This document shows, piece by piece, positions 9,632 through 19,272 of a stretch of DNA of 64,000 nucleotides (positions are counted from its first letter, which is position 1; each line of letters opens with the position of its first letter). Made by a program: the position numbers and the translations under genes. This DNA comes from Pseudomonas sp. S04 (GTDB lineage: Bacteria; Pseudomonadota; Gammaproteobacteria; Pseudomonadales; Pseudomonadaceae): contig NZ_CP019427.1 of the NCBI RefSeq assembly GCF_009834545.1, forward strand, positions 3,540,001-3,604,000, read 5' to 3'. The notes under the pieces were generated by a model. That model was given only the letters and a program-made list of their open reading frames with translations, was not told the origin of the DNA and searched no databases.

Positions 9632-10459
9632 ATGCATTACCAACAACCTTCCCAACTGCAGGGCGTGGTACTGGACTGGGCCGGCACTGTCGTTGATTTC
9701 GGTTCTTTCGCACCGACTCAGATCTTCGTCGAAGCCTTTGCCGAGTTCGGCGTTGCAGTCTCCCTGGCAGAAGCTCGCGGGCCTATGGGCATGGGCAAAT
9801 GGGATCACATCCGCACGCTGTGCAACGAACCGCAGATCGCCGAACGCTACCGTCTCGCCTTCGGCCGATTGCCCACCGACGATGATGTCACTGCCCTCTA
9901 CGAGCGCTTCATGCCTTTGCAGATCGAAAAGATCGCCCTGCATTCGGCGCTGATTCCCGGTGCGCTCAATACCATCAATGGCTTGCGCGACAAGGGACTG
10001 AAAATCGGTTCTTGCTCAGGCTACCCGGCCGTGGTCATGGAAAAAGTCGTGGAGCTGGCTCGCAAGAACGGCTACGTCACCGACCATGTGGTGGCGACCG
10101 ACGAAGTGCCCAACGGTCGTCCACACCCCGCACAAGCGTTGGCTAACGTGATTGCGCTGGGCATCAGTGATGTAGCGGCCTGCGTCAAGGTCGACGACAC
10201 CTGGCCGGGGATTCTCGAAGGCCGTAGCGCTGGAATGTGGACGGTGGCATTGACCTGCTCCGGTAACGCATTGGGCCTGTCCTATGAAGAGTTCAAGGAT
10301 TTATCCCTCGAGGAGCTGGCCGAGGAACGCGCGCGCATCATCAAGATGTTCGAAGGCTCTCGCCCGCACTATCTGATCGACACCATCGTTGATTTGCCAG
10401 AGGTCATCGAAAACATCAATGCCCGCCTGGCACGTGGAGAAACCCCGCAGGGCTCCTGA
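9632..10459 (+). CDS. phnX: Phosphonoacetaldehyde hydrolase (phosphonatase)
   Basis: HAD-superfamily C-P bond hydrolase making acetaldehyde and phosphate from phosphonoacetaldehyde. The nucleophile is Asp15 in LDWAGT, and the Schiff-base lysine is at about residue 56 in [11 protein letters not shown], the feature that separates PhnX from ordinary HAD phosphatases. Further HAD signatures are GSCSGYPA and [12 protein letters not shown]. 275 residues is the family length. TTGGAG precedes the ATG. Acetaldehyde is handled by the next gene. Confidence 0.96.
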   Translation: MHYQQPSQLQGVVLDWAGTVVDFGSFAPTQIFVEAFAEFGVAVSLAEARGPMGMGKWDHIRTLCNEPQIAERYRLAFGRLPTDDDVTALYERFMPLQIEKIALHSALIPGALNTINGLRDKGLKIGSCSGYPAVVMEKVVELARKNGYVTDHVVATDEVPNGRPHPAQALANVIALGISDVAACVKVDDTWPGILEGRSAGMWTVALTCSGNALGLSYEEFKDLSLEELAEERARIIKMFEGSRPHYLIDTIVDLPEVIENINARLARGETPQGS

Positions 10460-10484
10460 CCCCTTGGGGATGGTGCAATTGACA

Positions 10485-10507
10485 GTGGCCGTCCACTAGA
10501 CGGCCAC
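10485..10507. other. Intercistronic hairpin between phnX and the aldehyde dehydrogenase
   Basis: A perfect 9-bp stem (GTGGCCGTC with GACGGCCAC) and a 5-nt loop in the 75 nt gap. There is no U-tract, so it is not a classical terminator. It may stabilise a processed transcript end or attenuate read-through. Confidence 0.6.
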
Positions 10508-10534
10508 ACCCCACAACAACCAGAGAACACCACC

Positions 10535-12055
10535 ATGAAATACGCCCACCCCGGCACTCCCGATGCCATCATTTCCTTCAAGTCCCGCTACGGTAACTAC
10601 ATCGGCGGCGAGTTCGTCGCGCCTGTCAAAGGCCAGTACTTCACCAACACCTCGCCGGTCAACGGCCAGCCGATTGCCGAATTCCCCCGCTCCACGGCCG
10701 AAGACATCGAAAAAGCCCTGGACGCGGCCCACGCCGCGGCCGATGCCTGGGGCAAGACCTCGGTCCAGGACCGCTCCCTGGTGCTGTTGAAAATCGCCGA
10801 TCGCATCGAGCAGAACCTCGAAGTCCTGGCAATCACCGAATCCTGGGACAACGGCAAGGCCGTGCGCGAAACCCTGAACGCCGACATCCCGCTGGCGGCG
10901 GATCACTTCCGCTACTACGCCGGGTGCATCCGCGCGCAGGAAGGCAGCTCTGCGGAAATCAACGAACACACCGCGGCCTATCACTTCCACGAACCGCTGG
11001 GCGTGGTCGGCCAGATCATCCCGTGGAACTTCCCGATCCTGATGGCCGCCTGGAAACTCGCGCCGGCCCTGGCTGCCGGTAACTGCGTGGTGCTCAAGCC
11101 GGCCGAACAAACGCCGCTGGGCATCAGCGTGCTGCTGGAACTGATCGGCGACCTGCTGCCACCGGGCGTGTTGAACGTGGTGCAAGGGTTCGGCAAAGAA
11201 GCCGGCGAAGCCCTGGCCACCAGCAAGCGCATCGCCAAGATCGCATTCACCGGCTCGACCCCGGTCGGCTCGCACATCATGAAATGCGCCGCCGAAAACA
11301 TCATTCCGTCGACCGTGGAACTGGGCGGCAAGTCGCCGAACATCTTCTTCGCCGACATCATGCAAGCCGAAGAATCGTTCATCGAAAAAGCCGCCGAAGG
11401 CCTGGTGCTGGCGTTCTTCAACCAGGGTGAAGTCTGCACCTGCCCGTCTCGCGCCCTGGTGCAAGAGTCGATCTACGACGACTTCATGAAAGTCGTGATG
11501 AAGAAGGTCCTGCAAATCAAGCGCGGCGACCCGCTCGACACCGACACCATGGTCGGCGCCCAGGCTTCCGAACAGCAATTCGACAAGATTCTCTCCTACC
11601 TGGAGATCGCCAAGGGCGAAGGCGCCGAGCTGCTGACCGGTGGCAAGGTGGAAAAACTCGAGGGCAACCTGGCGACCGGCTATTACATCCAGCCGACCCT
11701 GCTCAAGGGCACCAACAAAATGCGCGTGTTCCAGGAAGAAATCTTCGGTCCAGTGGTGAGCATCACCACCTTCAAGGACGAAGCCGAAGCCCTGGCCATT
11801 GCCAACGACACCGAGTTCGGCCTCGGTGCCGGTCTCTGGACCCGCGACATCAACCGCGCCTACCGCATGGGCCGGGCGATCAAGGCCGGTCGCGTGTGGA
11901 CCAACTGCTATCACCTGTACCCGGCGCACGCCGCGTTCGGTGGCTACAAGAAGTCCGGCGTCGGCCGTGAAACCCACAAGATGATGCTCGATCACTACCA
12001 ACAGACCAAAAACCTGCTGGTGAGCTACGACATCAACCCGCTGGGCTTCTTCTGA
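10535..12055 (+). CDS. exaC: NAD-dependent acetaldehyde dehydrogenase (ExaC/AldB type)
   Basis: 506-residue aldehyde dehydrogenase oxidising acetaldehyde to acetate. The glycine-rich NAD loop [11 protein letters not shown], the catalytic Glu in VELGGKSPN and the catalytic Cys in [11 protein letters not shown] are all present, and the C-terminal [13 protein letters not shown]...YDINPLGFF is typical of ExaC/AldB. Such enzymes usually sit with ethanol oxidation genes; here it lies directly after phnX, so acetaldehyde from phosphonoacetaldehyde is the evident substrate. It precedes acs by 119 nt. Confidence 0.92.
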   Translation: MKYAHPGTPDAIISFKSRYGNYIGGEFVAPVKGQYFTNTSPVNGQPIAEFPRSTAEDIEKALDAAHAAADAWGKTSVQDRSLVLLKIADRIEQNLEVLAITESWDNGKAVRETLNADIPLAADHFRYYAGCIRAQEGSSAEINEHTAAYHFHEPLGVVGQIIPWNFPILMAAWKLAPALAAGNCVVLKPAEQTPLGISVLLELIGDLLPPGVLNVVQGFGKEAGEALATSKRIAKIAFTGSTPVGSHIMKCAAENIIPSTVELGGKSPNIFFADIMQAEESFIEKAAEGLVLAFFNQGEVCTCPSRALVQESIYDDFMKVVMKKVLQIKRGDPLDTDTMVGAQASEQQFDKILSYLEIAKGEGAELLTGGKVEKLEGNLATGYYIQPTLLKGTNKMRVFQEEIFGPVVSITTFKDEAEALAIANDTEFGLGAGLWTRDINRAYRMGRAIKAGRVWTNCYHLYPAHAAFGGYKKSGVGRETHKMMLDHYQQTKNLLVSYDINPLGFF

Positions 12056-12099
12056 TCTTCTACGAGACCGAGTAACGGCGATCGCGAGCGCCCCCCGGA

Positions 12100-12130
12100 C
12101 GCCTACAGGATTACGTCGTTCCTGTAGGCG
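12100..12130. other. Intercistronic hairpin between exaC and acs
   Basis: A perfect 11-bp stem (CGCCTACAGGA with TCCTGTAGGCG) and 9-nt loop, 45 nt after the dehydrogenase stop. No U-tract follows. It resembles a REP-like or processing hairpin rather than a terminator. Confidence 0.6.
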
Positions 12131-12174
12131 CTAGCCTTGCCGTTGAGACAACTATTTCACCGAGGTAAAGAAAG

Positions 12175-14130
12175 ATGAGTGCGGCTTCTCTGTATCCCGT
12201 TCGTCCCGAGGCTCTGGCCAATACCCTGACTGACGAGGCGACCTACAAGGCCATGTACCAGCAGTCGGTCGTCAACCCGGACGGCTTCTGGCGCGAACAA
12301 GCCAAGCGCCTCGACTGGATCAAGCCTTTCACCACGGTGAAGCAGACCTCGTTCGACGACCACCATGTCGACATCAAGTGGTTCGCCGACGGCACCCTCA
12401 ACGTTTCCTACAACTGCCTCGACCGTCACCTGGCCGAGCGCGGTGACCAGATCGCGATCATCTGGGAAGGCGATGACCCTTCCGAGAGCCGCAACATCAC
12501 CTACCGCGAGCTGCACGAACAAGTCTGCAAGTTTGCCAACGCCCTGCGTGGCCAGGATGTGCACCGCGGCGACGTGGTGACTATCTATATGCCGATGATC
12601 CCCGAAGCCGTGGTCGCCATGCTGGCCTGCACCCGGATCGGCGCGATTCACTCGGTGGTGTTCGGCGGCTTCTCGCCCGAAGCCCTGGCCGGACGGATCA
12701 TCGACTGCAAATCGAAAGTGGTGATCACCGCTGACGAAGGCCTGCGTGCCGGTAAGAAAATTTCCCTCAAGGCCAACGTCGACGACGCGCTGACCAACCC
12801 GGAAACCAGCAGCATCCAGAAAGTCATCGTGTGCAAGCGCACCGGTGGCGACATCAAGTGGAACCAGCATCGCGACATCTGGTACGAAGACCTGATGAAA
12901 GTCGCGGGCACCGTCTGCGCGCCGAAAGAAATGGGCGCCGAAGAAGCGCTGTTCATCCTCTACACCTCCGGCTCCACCGGCAAGCCAAAGGGCGTTCAGC
13001 ACACCACCGGCGGCTACCTGCTGTACGCGGCGCTGACCCATGAGCGCGTGTTCGACTACCGTCCGGGCGAAATCTACTGGTGCACCGCCGACGTCGGCTG
13101 GGTCACTGGCCACACCTACATCGTCTACGGCCCGCTGGCCAATGGCGCGACCACCCTGCTGTTCGAAGGTGTGCCGAACTACCCGGACATCACCCGGGTG
13201 GGGAAAATCGTCGACAAGCACCAGGTCAATATCCTCTACACCGCGCCGACCGCGATCCGCGCCATGATGGCCTCCGGCACTGCCGCCTGCGAAGGCACCG
13301 ATGGCAGCAGCCTGCGCCTGTTGGGTTCGGTGGGTGAGCCGATCAACCCAGAAGCCTGGGACTGGTACTACAAGAACGTCGGACAATCGCGTTGCCCGAT
13401 CGTCGACACCTGGTGGCAGACCGAAACCGGCGCCACCCTGATGAGCCCGCTGCCGGGCGCTCACGCCCTCAAGCCAGGCTCTGCGGCGCGTCCGTTCTTC
13501 GGCGTGGTACCGGCGCTGGTGGATAACCTGGGCAACATCATCGAGGGTGCGGCCGAAGGCAACCTGGTGATCCTCGACTCGTGGCCAGGCCAGGCCCGTA
13601 CCCTGTACGGCGACCATGACCGTTTTGTCGACACCTACTTCAAGACCTTCCGCGGTATGTACTTCACCGGCGACGGTGCTCGTCGCGACGAAGACGGCTA
13701 CTGGTGGATCACCGGCCGGGTGGATGACGTGCTCAACGTCTCCGGCCACCGCATGGGCACCGCCGAAATCGAAAGCGCGATGGTCGCCCACCCGAAAGTC
13801 GCCGAGGCCGCGGTAGTCGGCGTGCCGCACGACATCAAGGGTCAGGGGATCTATGTCTACGTCACCCTCAACGGTGGCGAAGAGCCGAACGAAGCGTTGC
13901 GCCTGGAGCTGAAGAACTGGGTGCGCAAGGAGATCGGTCCGATCGCCTCGCCGGATGTCATCCAGTGGGCGCCAGGGCTGCCGAAAACCCGTTCGGGGAA
14001 AATCATGCGCCGCATCCTGCGCAAGATTGCCACGGCTGAGTACGATGGCTTGGGTGACATCTCGACCCTGGCCGACCCGGGTGTGGTGCAGCATTTGATC
14101 GATACTCACAAGACCATGAACGTCGCGTAA
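12175..14130 (+). CDS. acs: Acetyl-CoA synthetase (acetate--CoA ligase)
   Basis: 651-residue AMP-forming ligase making acetyl-CoA from acetate, ATP and CoA. The P-loop-like [11 protein letters not shown] is near residue 263, the adenylate motif [18 protein letters not shown] near 517, and the C-terminal SGKIMRRIL holds the lysine that acetylation normally silences. Length matches Acs. GAGG upstream supports the ATG. As last gene before a strong terminator it completes the route from AEP carbon to central metabolism. Confidence 0.96.
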   Translation: MSAASLYPVRPEALANTLTDEATYKAMYQQSVVNPDGFWREQAKRLDWIKPFTTVKQTSFDDHHVDIKWFADGTLNVSYNCLDRHLAERGDQIAIIWEGDDPSESRNITYRELHEQVCKFANALRGQDVHRGDVVTIYMPMIPEAVVAMLACTRIGAIHSVVFGGFSPEALAGRIIDCKSKVVITADEGLRAGKKISLKANVDDALTNPETSSIQKVIVCKRTGGDIKWNQHRDIWYEDLMKVAGTVCAPKEMGAEEALFILYTSGSTGKPKGVQHTTGGYLLYAALTHERVFDYRPGEIYWCTADVGWVTGHTYIVYGPLANGATTLLFEGVPNYPDITRVGKIVDKHQVNILYTAPTAIRAMMASGTAACEGTDGSSLRLLGSVGEPINPEAWDWYYKNVGQSRCPIVDTWWQTETGATLMSPLPGAHALKPGSAARPFFGVVPALVDNLGNIIEGAAEGNLVILDSWPGQARTLYGDHDRFVDTYFKTFRGMYFTGDGARRDEDGYWWITGRVDDVLNVSGHRMGTAEIESAMVAHPKVAEAAVVGVPHDIKGQGIYVYVTLNGGEEPNEALRLELKNWVRKEIGPIASPDVIQWAPGLPKTRSGKIMRRILRKIATAEYDGLGDISTLADPGVVQHLIDTHKTMNVA

Positions 14131-14150
14131 GCGCGGTTCTCGAGTCACCA

Positions 14151-14186
14151 AAAGCCCCGCCGGCACTGCGCCGAGCGGGGCTTTTT
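14151..14186 (+). terminator. Rho-independent terminator after acs
   Basis: GCCCCGC (14154-14160) pairs with GCGGGGC (14175-14181), followed by five T. It lies 21 nt after the acs stop and closes the AEP locus. Confidence 0.9.
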
Positions 14187-14225
14187 CGTAGTGCACGCCG
14201 TTTGCTGGGAAATGCCCAATCCCCC

Positions 14226-14275
14226 GTAGCAGCTGTCGAGCCCGCGAGGCTGCGTTCGAGGACGCAGTCCTCGCC
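14226..14275. repeat. Dispersed extragenic palindromic element
   Basis: GTAGCAGCTGTCGAGC followed by GCGAGGCTGCGTTCG and an inverted GAGGACGCAGTCCTC. This type of extragenic repeat is widespread in pseudomonads; here it lies between the acs terminator and the convergent MFS gene. Confidence 0.55.
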
Positions 14276-14300
14276 GCCCTTCGCTCAATTTGCATGTGGT

Positions 14301-15518
14301 TCAGTGCCCCGCAACCGCAGGCCTGCCAGCCGCACGCGGGCCCGATTTGAAGCCGTGAACCCGAGCGCTCCAGACAATTGCAAACCCCACACCCACCAAC
14401 ACCACCATTGCCCATGGAAAAGAGGCGACGCCCCACCTATCCAGCAACACCCCACCCACCACCCCACTCCCCGCAATCGCGCTATTCCAGGCCACTACAT
14501 TCAACGACAACGCCACATCAGCCCCATCCCCGGCCGCATCCGCCAGTGCCGTTTGCAGCAACGTCGCCGCCCCACCGAAGCTCAACCCCCAAACCGCCAC
14601 ACCGATGTAGATCACCTCAGGCACGCGACCCAAAAAACCTAACATCACGCAAACCGTCACAAACGCTGCCAAGCTCACCAACACAGTCTTGCGCAACAAT
14701 GGCTCAACCAATTTGGCAGTCACCCAAATCCCCACCAACGCCGCAATACCAAACACCAACAACACCAAATCCACTTGATCCCCCAACCCCGCCGGCGCCA
14801 CAAACGGAGCGATGTAGGTGTAGAGAATGTTGTGTGCCAGCATCCAGCTGATCACCACCGCTAGCACAGGTCGTACGCCCGGCGTGGTCAGCACGGTTCG
14901 CAGCGACATGCGCTGGTGCGCAGCTTGGGGTGGGTAGTCAGGGACTTTCACCAGGACCCAGGCAATCAGCACCAGGGTCAGGGCCGACATGATGCCGAAG
15001 GTGGTGCGCCAACCTACGAGGCCGCCCAGCCAAGTACCGAGGGGTACGCCTAGGGCCAGAGCAATCGGTGTGCCGACCATGGCCAGCGCCAGCGCCTTGC
15101 CCTGTTGATGGGGCGCAACCATGCGACGTGCGTAGCCGGCCAGCAGGCTCCAGGCCAACCCCGCCGCGACACCGGCGAAGAAGCGCGCCACCAGAGTCAC
15201 GCCATAATGGGATGACAGCGCGGTGATGGAATTGAACAACAAGAAACCGACGATGGTCAGCAGCAGCACGTTACGGCGGCGCCAGCCACGGGTGGCGATG
15301 GTCATGGGGATGACCGCCAGCACCGAGCCCAGAGCGTAAGCGGTGACCATCTGGCCGGCCATGGAGGGGGAAATCGCCAGGCCTTCACTGATCAGCGGCA
15401 ACAGCCCAGCGGGCAGAGTTTCGGTAACGATGCAGATGAATCCGGTCATGGCCAGAGCAAGCAACGCGCCGATGGGCAGACGGTCGGGCGCTGCCGATAA
15501 GGTGATTGTGGGTGTCAC
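14301..15518 (-). CDS. MFS efflux transporter (AraJ/sugar-efflux type)
   Basis: 405-residue carrier with 12 predicted hydrophobic segments. The N-terminus TGFICIVTETLPAGLLP and the motif VTAYALGSVLAVIPMT resemble the arabinose-efflux/chloramphenicol-resistance group (DHA1). It is divergent from a TetR gene with a strong inverted repeat between them, the usual layout of a repressor-controlled efflux pump. Substrate unknown. Confidence 0.9.
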   Translation of the reverse strand: MTPTITLSAAPDRLPIGALLALAMTGFICIVTETLPAGLLPLISEGLAISPSMAGQMVTAYALGSVLAVIPMTIATRGWRRRNVLLLTIVGFLLFNSITALSSHYGVTLVARFFAGVAAGLAWSLLAGYARRMVAPHQQGKALALAMVGTPIALALGVPLGTWLGGLVGWRTTFGIMSALTLVLIAWVLVKVPDYPPQAAHQRMSLRTVLTTPGVRPVLAVVISWMLAHNILYTYIAPFVAPAGLGDQVDLVLLVFGIAALVGIWVTAKLVEPLLRKTVLVSLAAFVTVCVMLGFLGRVPEVIYIGVAVWGLSFGGAATLLQTALADAAGDGADVALSLNVVAWNSAIAGSGVVGGVLLDRWGVASFPWAMVVLVGVGFAIVWSARVHGFKSGPRAAGRPAVAGH

Positions 15519-15549
15519 GGGAGACTCCTTGAGCGAGGACTTCAGATTT

Positions 15550-15621
15550 AAATACTGATCGATACATATGTTGAGGACGGCAAGCGCTCGTTGTCAACGA
15601 CTTATGTATCGACTAGTATTT
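15550..15621. promoter_or_regulatory. TetR operator candidate: long inverted repeat between MFS and TetR genes
   Basis: The arm at 15550-15568 (AAATACTGATCGATACATA) and the arm at 15603-15621 (its complement with two substitutions) are separated by 34 nt. Both arms carry CGATACATA, so each may be a TetR half-region. The sites flank the likely start sites of both genes. Confidence 0.7.
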
Positions 15622-15647
15622 ATCTCGTCATTCAGAGGAGCCTTGTA

Positions 15648-16286
15648 ATGGCGCAAATGGGCCGCCCCCGCACTTTCGACCGCGACCACGCCGTGGAACA
15701 GGCCTTGCACCTGTTTTGGCAACACGGCTACGACGCGACCTCCCTCGCTCAGTTGAAAGCCGGACTCGGTGGCGGGATCTCCGCGCCGAGCTTTTACGCG
15801 GCGTTCGGTTCCAAGGAAGCATTGTTTGATGAGTGCGTGCAGCGTTACCTGGCGACCTTCGCCCAGGTCACCGAATGCCTGTGGGACGAGAGCCTGCCGC
15901 CACGCCAGGCCATCGAGACCGCGCTGCGCCAGTCGGCGCGCATGCAGTGTGAAGAAGGCCATCCCAAGGGCTGCATGGTGACCCTCGGCATGATGAGCGC
16001 GCCCAACCCAGAGAATGCTCGGGTGGTCGAAGCCCTGACCCAATCTCGCGCCCGCACTCGCGCGGGGATTTTGGCGTGTGTTGACCTGGGTGTGAGTGCC
16101 GGCCAGTTGCCGGGCAATATTGACGCGCCCGCGATGGCTACGGTGTTCGACAGTTTCTTGCAGGGTATTTCCATCCTTGCTCGGGATAACACGCCGCATG
16201 GGCTCATTGATGCGGCCATCACCCAGGTAATGCTGACGTGGGACATTGCTGCCTCTACCGTGCCGCCCACCCATTGCAATGGTTAA
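15648..16286 (+). CDS. TetR/AcrR-family repressor
   Basis: 212-residue regulator with an N-terminal TetR helix-turn-helix (GRPRTFDRDHAVEQALHLFWQHGY...SFYAAFGSKEALF) and a C-terminal ligand domain. GAGGAG 9 nt upstream fixes the ATG at 15648 rather than the in-frame TTG/ATG 57 nt earlier, which lies in the operator. Probably represses itself and the divergent MFS gene. Confidence 0.92.
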   Translation: MAQMGRPRTFDRDHAVEQALHLFWQHGYDATSLAQLKAGLGGGISAPSFYAAFGSKEALFDECVQRYLATFAQVTECLWDESLPPRQAIETALRQSARMQCEEGHPKGCMVTLGMMSAPNPENARVVEALTQSRARTRAGILACVDLGVSAGQLPGNIDAPAMATVFDSFLQGISILARDNTPHGLIDAAITQVMLTWDIAASTVPPTHCNG

Positions 16287-16564
16287 AAGAGACTGATTGA
16301 TTTAGCCGGTGAAAGATGTGTGTGAACCAACGTTCGTACCACGAGGCTATTGCCAAACTTTCCTTTCAACCGCTTCACTTAATAGGCAGCAGTCGGCCAG
16401 GAGCGGACGCTGGACAGCCGTTTCGAATAGGCGATAGTGTCGACACGATTAGCCAACAACTGTAAGGACAAGGAATGTTGCGCATACTGGGTAAGGCATC
16501 ATCGATCAATGTACGAAAAGTACTCTGGGCCGTGCTGAGATAGAAATCCCCTTGACGCGAGCGC

Positions 16565-17458
16565 TTACATCCGGTGATGTTCCAGCAAGAAATCCACGAA
16601 CAACCGCACCCGCGCCGGCATTGTCGAACCACCGACGAACACCGCATGAATCGGTTCCTGGTCGCCTGGGTTCCAGGCTTCCAGCAGCGGTATCAGGTCG
16701 CCGCGTTGCAGATCCTCGCTCACGCTGAATTCGCCGATACGCGCAATGCCGGCACCTACTCGCGCGAGTTGTGCCAGCGCTTCACCACTGCTGCATTCGA
16801 TGTTGCCGCTGACCTTCAGGGAAAACTCACGTGCGTCGCGGATGAACGGCCAATTGGGTTCTGCACGTCGGAAGTTGAAGCGTAGGCAGTTGTGCCGTAG
16901 CAGGTCTTCCGGTTCCTGGGGGGTACCGTGGCGCTGCAGATATTCGGGCGATGCCACCACTACCTGGCCGGTGGCGCCGATCCTGCGCGCGGTCAGCGGG
17001 CTGTCCGGCAGATGGCCAAAGCGTACCGCCACGTCGGCCTGGCCGCCGAGAATGTCGACGACTTCGTCGCCGAGGGTGAGGTCGACGACGATGTTCGGGT
17101 AGCGAGCACTGAAAGCTGCCACCAAGGGAACGATGGCCAGCCGCCCATGGCCAAGGGCGGCGCTGACCCGCAATCGGCCCCTTGGTACGCCCTGGTCGGC
17201 GATGGCTTCTTCGACCTCGGCCATGTCGGCCAGGATCCGTCGGGCGCCCCGCAGGAACGCCTCGCCCTCTGCGGTGAAGGTGATCGCTCGAGTGGTTCGC
17301 AACAGCAGGCGGGTACCAAGACGTTGTTCGGTACGCGCGATGATCCGACTGACCGCCGAGGGTGTCAGCCCCAATGCACGCGAGGCGGCCGACAGGCTGC
17401 CTTCCTGCGCCACGGTGGCGAACACGGCCATTTCACCCGACTTGCCGCTGAAGTCCAT
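16565..17458 (-). CDS. LysR-type regulator
   Basis: 297-residue LysR regulator: N-terminal HTH (MAVFATVAQEGSLSAASRALGLTPSAVSRIIARTEQRLG) and LysR effector domain. It is divergent from an MFS gene (17553) with a 94 nt intergenic region holding an inverted repeat. The 278 nt between its end and the TetR gene contain no gene I can support. Confidence 0.9.
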   Translation of the reverse strand: MDFSGKSGEMAVFATVAQEGSLSAASRALGLTPSAVSRIIARTEQRLGTRLLLRTTRAITFTAEGEAFLRGARRILADMAEVEEAIADQGVPRGRLRVSAALGHGRLAIVPLVAAFSARYPNIVVDLTLGDEVVDILGGQADVAVRFGHLPDSPLTARRIGATGQVVVASPEYLQRHGTPQEPEDLLRHNCLRFNFRRAEPNWPFIRDAREFSLKVSGNIECSSGEALAQLARVGAGIARIGEFSVSEDLQRGDLIPLLEAWNPGDQEPIHAVFVGGSTMPARVRLFVDFLLEHHRM

Positions 17459-17482
17459 TTGTGCCCCTTACGCAAAGGTGAT

Positions 17483-17532
17483 TGCCAAAAATGCTATCTA
17501 CCGCTTGAAAAGGCTGGATCGTAGCATTGGCA
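17483..17532. promoter_or_regulatory. LysR operator candidate between the regulator and the MFS gene
   Basis: TGCCAAAAATGCTA (17483-17496) and TAGCATTGGCA (17522-17532) are inverted copies differing by an insertion of A residues. The spacing and place fit a LysR recognition plus activation site. Confidence 0.45.
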
Positions 17533-17552
17533 GCATAGATAAGGAGCCTTCC

Positions 17553-18719
17553 ATGCGTATCAATCCACCACTAGTCGCACTCGCCATAGGTGCCTTTGGC
17601 ATTGGCGTTACCGAGTTTGCCCCCATGGGCATGTTGCCGGGTATCGCTGCCGATCTCGGCGTTTCCATTCCCGCCGCAGGTCTGTTGGTCAGCGCTTACG
17701 CCCTGGGCGTACTGCTCGGCGCGCCGCTGATGACCCTGACCACCGGCAGGATTCCCCGGCGCTATCTGCTGATCGGGCTCATGGCGATTTTCACCCTGGG
17801 TAATCTGATGTCAGCCCTGGCTACCGATTACTACAGCCTCATGGTCGCCAGGGTGGTGACCTCGCTGAACCACGGTGCGTTCTTTGGCGTAGGCTCGATC
17901 GTCGCCGCCAGCGTGGTCGCCCCTGAGAAACGTGCCGGGGCGGTTGCGGCAATGTTCATGGGCCTGACCCTGGCGACCATCGGCGGCGTGCCGCTTGCCG
18001 CCTGGTTTGGCGAACTGTTCGGCTGGCGCACCGCATTCTGGGGTATTACCGGCCTCGGCGTGGTGGCCATGGCGGCGTTGTGGTTCGCCCTGCCCAACCT
18101 GCCGGCGCCGAAAAGCGTCGGTGTACTGGCCGAGATTCGGGCACTGGGCCGTGGCCCAGTGTTGGGGGCGCTGGCCCTGACCGTAGTCGGCTCGGGGGCA
18201 ATGTTTACTGTCTTCACCTACATCGCGCCCATCCTCAGCAGCGAGACCCACGCGTCCACCGCTTACATCACAGCCATGCTGGTGCTGTTCGGTGTGGGGT
18301 TGACGCTGGGCAACATGTGGGGCGGGAGGGCCGCCGACCGCTCGATAGATCGCACCCTGATCGTTTCGCTGAGCGTACTGATTCTGGTCTTGCTGGCGTT
18401 CACCGTACTGATGCGTTGGCCGCTGCCGGCCGCCGTTGCCATCTTGATATGGGGTATCGCCAGCTTCGCCCTGGTGCCGCCGCTACAGATGCGCGTCATG
18501 GAAGCGGCCAAGGACGCGCCCAATTTGGCCTCTGCGGTGAACATCGGAGCGTTCAACTTCGGCAACGCGATTGGTGCGGCGCTGGGCGGCGCGGTGATCA
18601 ATGCCGGGTTGGGTTATCCAGCGATCTCCCTAGCCGGAGCGGCTATGGCGAGTCTGGGGTTGCTGATGGTGTTGGCGTATGCCTGGCGCTCCAGATCGAT
18701 TGCCGCAGCGCTTGTGTGA
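17553..18719 (+). CDS. MFS efflux transporter (AraJ-like)
   Basis: 388-residue, 12-segment carrier of the DHA1/AraJ group; N-terminus GAFGIGVTEFAPMGMLPGIAADLGVSIPAAG is typical. AAGGAG 6 nt upstream fixes the ATG at 17553; an open frame extends 140 codons further back over the LysR gene and is not real. Probably controlled by the divergent LysR protein. Substrate unknown. Confidence 0.9.
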   Translation: MRINPPLVALAIGAFGIGVTEFAPMGMLPGIAADLGVSIPAAGLLVSAYALGVLLGAPLMTLTTGRIPRRYLLIGLMAIFTLGNLMSALATDYYSLMVARVVTSLNHGAFFGVGSIVAASVVAPEKRAGAVAAMFMGLTLATIGGVPLAAWFGELFGWRTAFWGITGLGVVAMAALWFALPNLPAPKSVGVLAEIRALGRGPVLGALALTVVGSGAMFTVFTYIAPILSSETHASTAYITAMLVLFGVGLTLGNMWGGRAADRSIDRTLIVSLSVLILVLLAFTVLMRWPLPAAVAILIWGIASFALVPPLQMRVMEAAKDAPNLASAVNIGAFNFGNAIGAALGGAVINAGLGYPAISLAGAAMASLGLLMVLAYAWRSRSIAAALV

Positions 18720-18780
18720 CGATGATGTGAGGGGGCTGTTAGTCGCCATGGATGAGTGACGGCTAGCGGCCAGACACAAC

Positions 18781-19272
18781 CTAGGGAGGATTGAGCCTGG
18801 TGTCCAAAGCGAATTGTTCTTGGCTAACGAGCTCAAACAGATCCTGCGCAGCAGCGGGATTCATCAGCACATTCCAGCTGTGCCGAGAAACCGCCGAAGG
18901 TATCAATACGAAGGGATGCTGAGCTAGGAGGCCGTCACCGAACTGCTGTTGGCCGCGGCCGGGGGAGCCTGGAAATAGCCAGTTGGCATTCGGTACCGAG
19001 TTCGGCATCACCCGGTGAACCAACTTGGTTTCTTTTACCCGGGCACACGTCAAGACGTGTGGGACAGTGTCCAATGCCTGAAAGCCTTTATGCACCGCCA
19101 CCTCAAGAATTGCCGTGGAAGGATCCGCCGAACAATACACAGCCTTGCAACCTTTAGAGTTCCACCGGCCGCCGGCAATTTCAGCGCCTATACCGGACGA
19201 CCAGGTGGACGCATGCTTCTCCTGATCAAGACGCCACAAATACAACTCACCATTGCCTGGCACTATCGTCAT
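18781..19272 (-). CDS. RES-domain NAD+-degrading toxin
   Basis: 163-residue RES protein. RES toxins of Res-Xre pairs break down cellular NAD+ (phosphorolysis or hydrolysis). Expected conserved positions are visible: WRL with Arg14, GGRWNSKG near 34-41, Tyr46 and the Glu of AILEVAV near 57. It is translated from an ATG that shares one base with the antitoxin stop (TGATG), so it depends on antitoxin translation. First gene of the accessory island. Confidence 0.88.
   Translation of the reverse strand: MTIVPGNGELYLWRLDQEKHASTWSSGIGAEIAGGRWNSKGCKAVYCSADPSTAILEVAVHKGFQALDTVPHVLTCARVKETKLVHRVMPNSVPNANWLFPGSPGRGQQQFGDGLLAQHPFVLIPSAVSRHSWNVLMNPAAAQDLFELVSQEQFALDTRLNPP

Noticed and set aside
10496..12001. 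501-codon minus-strand open frame opposite exaC
   Set aside because: Shadow of the aldehyde dehydrogenase gene.
12157..14436. 759-codon minus-strand open frame opposite acs
   Set aside because: Shadow of a high-GC gene; plus strand encodes an unmistakable Acs.
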